Shown here in pieces: positions 1 to 4,099 of a DNA stretch of 5,836 bases. A program made the position numbers and the translations under genes. The notes beneath the pieces were generated by a model that was not told the DNA's origin, made no database searches, and was given only the letters and a program-made list of their open reading frames with translations. Within the stretch, counting starts at the first letter, position 1. Each line of letters opens with the position of its first letter. This DNA is from Candidatus Omnitrophota bacterium (lineage in GTDB: Bacteria; Omnitrophota; Gorgyraeia; Gygaellales; Profunditerraquicolaceae): the NCBI GenBank assembly GCA_028713875.1, contig JAQTNM010000065.1, positions 1 through 5,836 on the forward strand, written 5' to 3'.

Positions 1-19
1 TTCAAAATGAATACGTCGT

Positions 20-271
20 CTAAGCTGGCTGCAATAAAGAAAATCTCGCCTGAATAGGTATAGCTTGAGGCTTTGACTTGCTAAAATTAGAAACAAAATC
101 TACAATGGTGAAGCCGACTATCTTCTTGCTTGCTGGATCCCTGCGTATAATAATCCCATTGTCAAGCATCTGGCATATCGCTTCCCTAGGTGCACCTTCA
201 GACATATATAGAACATCCGCATCTTTATCGTAAGCTACTTCTATCGGAGTAAGCTCTTTTTGTTTATCCAT
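20..271 (-). CDS. DUF2283 family protein, probable antitoxin
   Basis: The 83-residue product carries a DUF2283 domain over roughly residues 10-62. The family pattern is visible: a YDKDADVLYM strand, then a DNGIIIRRDP turn, then IVGFTIVDF. DUF2283 proteins are small, all-beta-leaning proteins often encoded beside DUF4258 or other BECR-fold nuclease-like genes, where they are thought to act as antitoxins. The ATG at 271 is preceded by a clear Shine-Dalgarno sequence GGGAGG at 281-286 with a 9-base spacer. The start lies 31 bases inside the 3' end of the upstream nuclease-like gene, so the two are almost certainly co-transcribed and translationally coupled. The toxin-first order is less usual than antitoxin-first. 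The family call is firm. The antitoxin role is inferred from the neighbour and family habit. Confidence 0.85.
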   Translation of the reverse strand: MDKQKELTPIEVAYDKDADVLYMSEGAPREAICQMLDNGIIIRRDPASKKIVGFTIVDFVSNFSKSKPQAIPIQARFSLLQPA

Positions 272-591
272 ATTACATTACCTCCCTTTACCTCATCACT
301 TATAAATGCAGTTTTTATTTTTCTATCCGTCAAGCATGTAACAACCACTTTATATAAATTACCTCTGCAATCCCGATGATAAATCCACCTATCTTTCTTG
401 GTCTTATCTTCAACAATTGCAACTGGATCGGATAAAGTATCTTTTATGAATGTACAAGGATCCTGTATACAATGGTCGCGTTTAATATGCTTATAAGTAG
501 TGGGTGATAAAGAATAAATTCTTCCGTCTTTATCTTTGAAATTTAGAGGACCCGCTATTTCCTCTGGCGCAATCATTATTTCTTCGCCCAT
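241..591 (-). CDS. BECR-fold (PBECR/DUF4258-like) nuclease-like protein, probable toxin
   Basis: With the ATG at 591 the product is 116 residues. It resembles the small phage-type Barnase-EndoU-ColicinE5/RelE (PBECR) nucleases. Visible landmarks are a YKHIKRDH segment (H35, R38, H40), a DPVAIVEDK strand (residues 55-63), RWIYHRD (residues 68-74) with aromatic and His residues, then VVVT and KIKTAFIS strands ending in T94 and S98. Related enzymes cut RNA, and a DUF2283 partner follows with a 31-base overlap, so this is the likely toxin of a type II pair. The start is uncertain. The reading frame is open back to a TTG at 669, with a GGGGTG Shine-Dalgarno-like sequence inside a hairpin, which would add 26 residues. 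An ATG at 576 is also possible. No good Shine-Dalgarno precedes the ATG at 591. I favour 591 because the extension has no family-like features. The exact subfamily is uncertain. Confidence 0.68.
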   Translation of the reverse strand: MGEEIMIAPEEIAGPLNFKDKDGRIYSLSPTTYKHIKRDHCIQDPCTFIKDTLSDPVAIVEDKTKKDRWIYHRDCRGNLYKVVVTCLTDRKIKTAFISDEVKGGNVIWINKKSLLR

Positions 592-597
592 CGTGTA

Positions 598-603
598 ATT
601 ATA
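598..603 (-). promoter_or_regulatory. Extended -10 box just upstream of the toxin ATG
   Basis: TATAAT at 603-598 has a TG one base upstream of it (extended -10). A weak -35 match, TTAAAA, lies 17 bases further up. The ATG at 591 falls where transcription would begin, so this promoter would give a leaderless mRNA. The box lies in an AT-rich stretch of an open frame, so chance is a fair alternative. Confidence 0.35.
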
Positions 604-667
604 ACATATTATCCGCTTGCTTTTAAGGGCATTTGCTAGGAAGAAAGAAAACGCTTTCTCTGTAGAC

Positions 668-692
668 AAAACACCCCGGTGCCAACACCGAG
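668..692 (-). terminator. Attenuator-like hairpin in the toxin-antitoxin leader
   Basis: On the minus strand CTCGGTG pairs with CACCGGG around a TTGG tetraloop (7 bp, one G-T wobble). It is followed by a short, interrupted T run, TGTTTTG. It lies between the strong promoter at 744-773 and the toxin gene, so it would stop part of the transcripts after roughly 65-70 bases. The T run is weak, so termination would be partial. Confidence 0.45.
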
Positions 693-708
693 ATAACCCG
701 TATCCGTT

Positions 709-720
709 CTGTAGCTACAG
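709..720. promoter_or_regulatory. 12-base perfect palindrome, candidate operator
   Basis: CTGTAGCTACAG is a perfect 12-base palindrome located about 17-28 bases downstream of the predicted transcription start of the toxin-antitoxin promoter. Its position fits an operator bound by the toxin-antitoxin complex, or a small hairpin in the leader RNA. There is no second copy nearby to support an operator array. Confidence 0.4.
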
Positions 721-743
721 CCATTGTTTCGTAGTGTAGGTGC

Positions 744-773
744 ATTCTACCAGCCATATAGCCCTTATGTCAA
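744..773 (-). promoter_or_regulatory. Strong sigma70-type promoter of the toxin-antitoxin unit
   Basis: A perfect -35 box TTGACA (773-768) and a near-consensus -10 box TAGAAT (749-744) are separated by 18 bases. Transcription would start near 737 and run leftward into the leader hairpin and the toxin and antitoxin genes. No other gene lies between the promoter and the toxin. Confidence 0.75.
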
Positions 774-994
774 GACATATTTTGCTAGTAAAACTACCTA
801 GAAAAGAACCAATTCTGCCCTTTTCCACCCTCATAGGGGCACTCTAGGGCTAAAGTTGCCCCATGGTCGGCCATACACAGCACACTAGATCATATCTAGC
901 CTTATCCCACCATGGCGGGAATCCATGGCAGGCGCCTAAAAGTGCATACCTATACACTGATTCAGGATGTTTGATCACGAGATGGCTTACCTCA

Positions 995-1228
995 TCACCT
1001 TCTCCCGCGATACCGCAGATAATACCCAGATTTGCGCCTTTCCTTCCGGTCCTTAGCGCCTTCCGGCCGACCAAGATACTTTCCCGCCTTCTTTGCGCAC
1101 TCCAGCCCTGCCTTGGTACGCTCAACTATACGCCGGCGCTCCTGCTGCTCCGCCATCCGGAGAAAATCGCTTTTTTCATATCACGCCTTACAAATTTCAT
1201 CTCCGATTCCATTCATAATTTTATTCAT
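995..1228 (-). pseudogene. Serine recombinase (resolvase/invertase) C-terminal remnant
   Basis: The frame from an ATG at 1228 to the TGA ending at 995 contains an in-frame TGA at 1183-1181. After that stop it reads on through an ATG at 1156 for 53 residues. This part has the hallmark of the long E helix and linker of resolvase/invertase recombinases: AEQQERRRIVERTKAGLE, then AKKAGKYLGRPEGAKD. The family pattern is ER(T/V)KAGL followed by GRPKGS. It then ends in RRKSGYYLRYRGRR instead of the usual helix-turn-helix. The N-terminal catalytic domain of about 120 residues, with its catalytic serine, is absent. The fragment cannot recombine DNA, though a 53-residue product is conceivable. It starts about 50 bases downstream of a broken tRNA-Lys. 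The family call is good. An alternative reading is an intact small protein with a resolvase-like tail. Confidence 0.62.
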
Positions 1229-1280
1229 AATACAAATCGTAAGTCTATTATTTACAACGGATTACTGGCGAGATATGCGC

Positions 1281-1320
1281 CATTAAGAGTGTCCTGCTCT
1301 GCCAATTGAGCTAATGGCCC
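1281..1320 (-). pseudogene. 5' half of tRNA-Lys(CTT), truncated in the anticodon arm
   Basis: Positions 1-40 of a tRNA are canonical. Acceptor strand GGGCCAT is followed by T8 and A9. The D stem GCTC pairs perfectly with GAGC, and the D loop has A14, G18, G19 and A21. Then come A26, the anticodon 5' strand GGACA and the loop CTCTTAA with anticodon CTT at 1287-1285. The 3' side of the anticodon stem should read TGTCC. Only TG is present before the sequence diverges to GCG. No T arm and no 3' acceptor strand ATGGCCC occur anywhere in the window, so the gene is cut in half. The promoter in front is intact. The break lies beside the anticodon loop, a common crossover site for integrases. Confidence 0.85.
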
Positions 1321-1337
1321 AGATTTAATTTTCAAGT

Positions 1338-1364
1338 ATTATACCACAAATTTCCTATTTTCAA
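1338..1364 (-). promoter_or_regulatory. Promoter of the truncated tRNA-Lys
   Basis: A perfect -10 box TATAAT (1343-1338) is preceded by TG one base upstream (extended -10). A -35-like TTGAAA (1364-1359) lies 15 bases above, shorter than ideal. The predicted start near 1331 lies about ten bases before tRNA position 1, as expected for a tRNA gene. It would now transcribe the half tRNA and the recombinase remnant. Confidence 0.6.
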
Positions 1365-1457
1365 TTTTGATTTTTTGCAGGGAGGGACAATTCTATTACA
1401 CCGCACTCATCCGTACAGAACGGTTCATAAACAACCCGGAATTCTTGAATAACCTGC

Positions 1458-1646
1458 TTATTTATCCTTTGGCAGCTTTATCAAGATAGCTACCTGCATT
1501 AGGAAAATAGCTACGACAAACACTGACATTGTCCATGCTTTCATAGGGCCTAAGCAGACTATGGGATAACCAGCAAGTTTTGATACGACGGCATAGGCGA
1601 CCAACAAAATACTTAGCACCACCAGCAAATTCGCCAACTTTTTCAT
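1458..1646 (-). CDS. Small two-helix inner-membrane protein, unknown function
   Basis: The 62-residue product starts MKKLANLLVV. It has two hydrophobic segments, about residues 5-22 and 38-57, joined by a short loop with AGYPIVCLGP and ending in a charged KLPKDK tail. The basic start and end suggest both termini face the cytoplasm. I chose the ATG at 1646 because AGGAGG (1652-1657) sits 5 bases in front of it. The frame stays open to 1682, but that start would run over the ribosome binding site. I do not recognise a named family. It stands alone, with its own promoter candidate at 1750-1778 and a terminator-like hairpin in the leader. Being expressed under attenuation or repression is an inference from those sites. 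Confidence 0.75.
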   Translation of the reverse strand: MKKLANLLVVLSILLVAYAVVSKLAGYPIVCLGPMKAWTMSVFVVAIFLMQVAILIKLPKDK

Positions 1647-1665
1647 ATCGCCCTCCTTTTCAAGC

Positions 1666-1698
1666 AAAAAAAGCAACTCCAATTTTTTAGCGAGCTGC
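1666..1698 (-). terminator. Intrinsic terminator or attenuator before the small membrane gene
   Basis: GCAGCTC (1698-1692) pairs with GAGTTGC (1679-1673) with one G-T wobble, a 12-base loop and then seven T residues (1672-1666). It ends only 8 bases before the AGGAGG of the next gene, downstream of the promoter candidate at 1750-1778. That makes it an attenuator of this gene, or a terminator of transcripts coming from the tRNA-Arg side. Confidence 0.55.
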
Positions 1699-1749
1699 CT
1701 TTAAATTTACCTATTTTGCCCCCATCTCCACCTCTTTATGTGCATATCT

Positions 1750-1778
1750 ATTATCCTACTTCAACTGTGCAAATACAA
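1750..1778 (-). promoter_or_regulatory. Promoter candidate for the small membrane protein, with operator-like repeat
   Basis: A -10 box GATAAT (1755-1750) lies 17 bases from a partial -35 box TTGTAT (1778-1773). A perfect 6-9-6 inverted repeat, AACTGT at 1763-1768 and ACAGTT at 1778-1783, straddles the -35 element, where a repressor would block polymerase. Both elements are seen directly. Their use is inferred. Confidence 0.45.
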
Positions 1779-1840
1779 CAGTTTTTTGGATTAGTCGTAT
1801 TGCGCCCATAACGTCCTGATATTGTGTATACCGGTGTATA

Positions 1841-2007
1841 AATTTTAGGTTCTTGCTGGAGGCCGCATAAGAAATTTTTTGGCAAAGGTGTGCAAGGATT
1901 TACGACGAGTGGAGGACGCTAATCCGATACAGGCTCTCCCGGATGCGAGGAAGTAAACCGTAGCACACGGCAAAAAATTTCAGCGGCCGCAAGCAAAACC
2001 TAAAATT
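1841..2007. repeat. 167-base long imperfect palindrome (MITE-like element or structured RNA)
   Basis: The two halves fold into one long hairpin of about 54 pairs. Pairing blocks are 1841-1851 with 1997-2007 (11 bp), 1852-1856 with 1989-1993 (5), 1861-1866 with 1983-1988 (6) and 1871-1881 with 1971-1981 (11). Further in are 1888-1893 with 1963-1968 (6), 1896-1903 with 1953-1959 (7, one bulged A), 1917-1919 with 1945-1947 (3) and 1922-1926 with 1940-1944 (5). Small bulges separate the blocks. The outer 11 bases are perfect terminal inverted repeats. No open frame and no T run are present, and no clear target duplication is seen. It lies between tRNA-Arg and the small membrane gene. It could be a MITE-type element or a noncoding RNA. 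Confidence 0.8.
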
Positions 2008-2060
2008 AATAGGCAAGCGAGAAAACCGGCAGTCCCATTTAGGCCAAGCTCAATGGAAAA

Positions 2061-2134
2061 TGCGCCCAGCAGGAGTTGAACCTGCAACATCCAGTTCCGA
2101 AGACTGGCGCTCTATCCAGTTGAGCTATGGGCGC
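2061..2134 (-). tRNA. tRNA-Arg(TCG)
   Basis: This 74-base gene folds as a full cloverleaf. Acceptor GCGCCCA pairs with TGGGCGC and D stem GCTC with GAGC. Anticodon stem CCAGT pairs with ACTGG around loop CTTCGGA, giving anticodon TCG, which reads CGA and probably other CGN codons. The T arm is GCAGG-TTCAACT-CCTGC. The discriminator is A at 2061 and no CCA is encoded, so the tail must be added after transcription. It begins one base after the stop codon of the radical SAM gene, so it is probably processed from a shared transcript. Confidence 0.97.
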
Positions 2135-2135
2135 G

Positions 2136-2855
2136 CTATACTATCTCGGCCTTATCCCCTAAAATCTCCTTGATCTTATTGAGCTTAACTTTATCAACAG
2201 GCAGGACGTTCGGCTCGGCAGTCGTGCGCACCGGAGAATTCAACTGGACCTTATCCGGGTTGATCCGGTCAATAACCTCTTTTAACTTCTTGATATGCCG
2301 CAGGTCATCGTTTATGCCCTTGACCAGCATCACTTCCAGCCAGAATTTGCCCCTGAATTGTCTCCTTAAACTTACCAGGCCCTCTATCACATCTTCAACC
2401 TTGATGCCTTCATGCGGACGGTCTATTTTACGGAATACCTCGGGGCTGGCTGCATCCAGGGAGGGGACGATCAGGTCTGCCCCCAGTAAAGCCTGGCGCA
2501 CCTCTGGCTTGTCCAGCAAAGAAGCATTGCTAATTACCGGTACCGGCACAGGCATAATTTTTTTAATCTCGCTGATCAACTCCCCGAACTTAACATTCAG
2601 GGTGGGCTCTCCCGAACCGGAAAAAGTGATATAGTTTAACTGCCGGGTCTGCTCAGGGTTATTCGCAAGCCATGACTTTAATTCATCCAGTATCTCCTTT
2701 ATGGGAATGTATTCCTGCGGCTGGATAGCGGAAACGGTTGTTTTACCCAGTTGGCAATAAATACAGTCAAAAGTGCATGTCTTATAAGGAGTTAGGGTAA
2801 GACCGAGCGACAGGCCTAAACGACGTGAAGGAACCGGACCGTATATGTATTTCAT
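2136..2855 (-). CDS. Radical SAM protein, COG0731 (TYW1-like) group
   Basis: The 239-residue protein opens with YGPVPSRRLG, typical of the COG0731 radical SAM group annotated as wyosine-synthetase-like Fe-S oxidoreductases. The cluster motif is C27-x3-C31-x2-C34 (CTFDCIYC), which binds the 4Fe-4S cluster that cleaves S-adenosylmethionine. SGSGEPTLN at residues 80-87 includes the GEP motif that contacts SAM, and VQLNSPVRTTAEPN (about 204-217) is also characteristic. The protein ends soon after the barrel and lacks the C-terminal helix-turn-helix some members carry. Its substrate is unknown. True wyosine synthesis is archaeal and eukaryotic, so the TYW1 label should not be read literally. The ATG at 2855 has no Shine-Dalgarno and lies just past the terminator of the upstream gene. 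A tRNA-Arg follows one base after the stop. Confidence 0.9.
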   Translation of the reverse strand: MKYIYGPVPSRRLGLSLGLTLTPYKTCTFDCIYCQLGKTTVSAIQPQEYIPIKEILDELKSWLANNPEQTRQLNYITFSGSGEPTLNVKFGELISEIKKIMPVPVPVISNASLLDKPEVRQALLGADLIVPSLDAASPEVFRKIDRPHEGIKVEDVIEGLVSLRRQFRGKFWLEVMLVKGINDDLRHIKKLKEVIDRINPDKVQLNSPVRTTAEPNVLPVDKVKLNKIKEILGDKAEIV

Positions 2856-2860
2856 ATTTT

Positions 2861-2922
2861 AAAAATAAAACGCCCCACCTCTTTATCCCGGTATATAAAA
2901 CACGCTTTTAAAAGGTGGGGCG
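2861..2922 (-). terminator. Intrinsic terminator of the glycogen-binding protein gene
   Basis: A perfect 10-base GC-rich inverted repeat (CGCCCCACCT at 2871-2880 against AGGTGGGGCG at 2913-2922) closes a 32-base loop. On the minus strand it is followed by TTTTATTTTT. It starts 6 bases after the stop of the gene ending at 2929. The loop is unusually long. The T run ends 5 bases before the ATG of the radical SAM gene, which leaves that gene without a ribosome binding site. Confidence 0.85.
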
Positions 2923-2928
2923 CTTAAT

Positions 2929-3204
2929 TTACTTTATTTCCCTGATGCAATTCTGGGTGCCAAAGGCATTGGTAACGCAGCCGCTGCAGCTATTGTCATT
3001 GACCCAGGAGCCGTCAATGAAAAATTTATATTCGTACCTGCCCGGCTTTAAATTTAACTTAGCTACCCACTTACCCTGGGAATCTTTCCTGGCAGGATTT
3101 GCCTTAATGTCCCAGTTGTTAAAAGTGCCGCCAATGCTTACTTTTTTGGCATTGGGCGCGTGGATCTTGAATTCCGTGGCTTTCGCCCTGACCGTCCTAA
3201 TCAT
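2929..3204 (-). CDS. Free-standing AMPK-type glycogen-binding domain (CBM48-like) protein
   Basis: The 91-residue product is nothing but a carbohydrate-binding beta sandwich of the AMPK-beta/CBM48 type. By eye alignment to the mammalian AMPK beta domain, the sugar contacts are kept: W31 in FNNW (as W100), K60 in YKFFIDG (as K126), W67 (as W133) and N85 (as N150), with F81 in place of the loop leucine L146. It therefore should bind glycogen or alpha-glucans. It has no catalytic domain and no signal peptide, so it acts in the cytoplasm, perhaps as an adaptor. C73, C76 and C86 cluster near the end and are unusual for the family. The ATG at 3204 has AGGAGG at 3211-3216, 6 bases away. An in-frame TTG at 3210 is less likely. 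It has its own promoter (3231-3259) and terminator. Confidence 0.9.
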   Translation of the reverse strand: MIRTVRAKATEFKIHAPNAKKVSIGGTFNNWDIKANPARKDSQGKWVAKLNLKPGRYEYKFFIDGSWVNDNSCSGCVTNAFGTQNCIREIK

Positions 3205-3230
3205 CTCCAACCTCCTCTTTTGTGCAGCTT

Positions 3231-3259
3231 AATCTACACCATAATTCTATCTATGTCAA
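3231..3259 (-). promoter_or_regulatory. Sigma70-type promoter of the glycogen-binding protein gene
   Basis: A perfect -35 box TTGACA (3259-3254) and -10 box TAGATT (3236-3231) are separated by the ideal 17 bases. Transcription would start near 3224, giving a leader of about 20 bases that holds the Shine-Dalgarno sequence. It sits in the 79-base gap after lpxI and so separates this gene from the lipid A operon. Confidence 0.8.
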
Positions 3260-3283
3260 GCAAACTTTTACTCAAAGCTTTCC

Positions 3284-4087
3284 TTATATCGCGGCGATGC
3301 AGAGCTTATGTTTATCAGCCAACGCAAGTCCGGCTTCTTTATCTATGAAGAGGGTTTTCCCGGCTTCTATGGCAAGGCAGGCGGCATTTGTCTTAATCAG
3401 GTTCTTTACGGTATTCAGCCCCACTACCGGCATATCAAAACGAGCATCCTGCTTGGGCTTGCTTACTTTTACTATTACCGCCCCGCCCCTGCTTATCAGG
3501 CCTGCACGCTTGATCAGGTTATCCGTGCCTTCCAGGGCTTCTACCGCCACCACCGCCTTATTCTTCACGGCTACGGTCTGTCCGATATCCAGGAAAGCGA
3601 TCTCTTTGGCCAGATCCAGGCCGAAGTATATGTCTTCCCACTCATCAAAAGTAGGCTGCCTTTGCGTAAGCGTGCCTTTTTGCGGCAGGGATTCCTCCAT
3701 AAAAGTGGTGGAATCTATCAGCTCAAAGCCGAATTCTTTCAGTTTCTGCGCCACTGCCCCGAATATGGTATCTGCTTTCTTATCCTTTATGCTCTTAAGC
3801 AGGTTTTTAAGATGGGGGTCCTTATCCATGTCTTTGCCGAATAAACGCGTGGGAGTGATCTGGCCGGCCATGACGATTTTGGTTATCCCCTCTTTCTTGA
3901 ATATCTCAAACATCCTGGAAAATTCGCTTAAATTCAGCCAGTAGATTTTATCCGCGCTTGCCTTCAGCTTAGGCGAGGTATCGCCTTTAATGGCAATGGC
4001 GACAACATAGCAGTTCTTTTTCCTGGCTGATTCAGCAAAAAGAATAGGGAACCTTCTATTACCGGCAATCAAACCTATCTTTTCCAT
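3284..4087 (-). CDS. lpxI: UDP-2,3-diacylglucosamine pyrophosphatase LpxI
   Basis: The 267-residue cytoplasmic enzyme hydrolyses UDP-2,3-diacylglucosamine to lipid X and UMP, the step before LpxB in lipid A synthesis. It replaces the LpxH used by E. coli. It begins IGLIAGNRRFPILFA and carries VMAGQITPTRLF (72-83) in the N-terminal LpxI domain. The C-terminal (former DUF1009) domain has QPTFDEWEDI (144-153), GQTVAV, EALEGTDNLIKRAG (183-196) and DARFDMPVVGLNTV (214-227). Family knowledge places the essential aspartate in this last motif (D225 in Caulobacter). D218 is the likely counterpart. The length is close to the family norm. The gene starts 12 bases after lpxA with only a weak AGGA in front, consistent with translation coupled within the operon. 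Confidence 0.95.
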   Translation of the reverse strand: MEKIGLIAGNRRFPILFAESARKKNCYVVAIAIKGDTSPKLKASADKIYWLNLSEFSRMFEIFKKEGITKIVMAGQITPTRLFGKDMDKDPHLKNLLKSIKDKKADTIFGAVAQKLKEFGFELIDSTTFMEESLPQKGTLTQRQPTFDEWEDIYFGLDLAKEIAFLDIGQTVAVKNKAVVAVEALEGTDNLIKRAGLISRGGAVIVKVSKPKQDARFDMPVVGLNTVKNLIKTNAACLAIEAGKTLFIDKEAGLALADKHKLCIAAI

Positions 4088-4099
4088 GGGTTATCCTGG

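Larger units (their letters stand above)
693..994. other. Noncoding stretch rich in inverted repeats
   Basis: No gene is convincing here. Besides the promoter and palindrome listed separately, it holds a stable hairpin at 836-862: arms GGGGCA and TGCCCC, with an inner 6-base arm on each side. A perfect 6-3-6 inverted repeat lies at 885-899 (CTAGAT and ATCTAG), and there are three CCATGG sites at 861-866, 910-915 and 923-928. None of the hairpins is followed by a T run, so they are not intrinsic terminators. A reading frame ending at 850 on the minus strand crosses the region, but its first half overlaps the recombinase remnant in another frame, so I do not call it a gene. The palindrome density fits the end of a mobile element. 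Confidence 0.5.

Noticed and set aside
850..1125. A 91-codon minus-strand frame, rich in Trp and Cys near its end
   Set aside because: Its first half overlaps the recombinase remnant in a different frame, and that frame has clear homology. The start has no ribosome binding site, and the rest lies in palindromic noncoding DNA.
1266..1282. A 5-bp stem with a 7-base loop right after the tRNA break, shaped like a T arm
   Set aside because: The loop CATATCT lacks the TTCRANY pattern, and no matching acceptor strand follows.
863..1309. Plus-strand open frames across the recombinase and tRNA-Lys remnants
   Set aside because: They run antisense to recognisable features, show no domain-like pattern and have no promoter or Shine-Dalgarno.
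860..1320. A group I intron inside tRNA-Lys with the 3' exon near 860-870
   Set aside because: TGGTCGGCCAT at 864-874 resembles an acceptor 3' end, but position 72 would not pair, no T arm precedes it, no TGTCC anticodon strand is present and no group I core sequences are visible.
704..1423. A 10-base inverted repeat (704-713 and 1414-1423) that could bound a 720-base element
   Set aside because: The match stops at exactly 10 bases on both sides. In a window of this size several such pairs are expected by chance.
1841..2007. Integron attC site, retron RNA, RNase P RNA or tmRNA
   Set aside because: No GTTRRRY/RYYYAAC core pair, no reverse transcriptase gene nearby, and none of the conserved RNase P or tmRNA sequence motifs.
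3222..3944. A 240-codon plus-strand frame, and similar ones antisense to lpxI, lpxA, lpxC/fabZ and the radical SAM gene
   Set aside because: Each is the complement of a gene with conserved catalytic motifs. Their translations have low complexity and no family resemblance.
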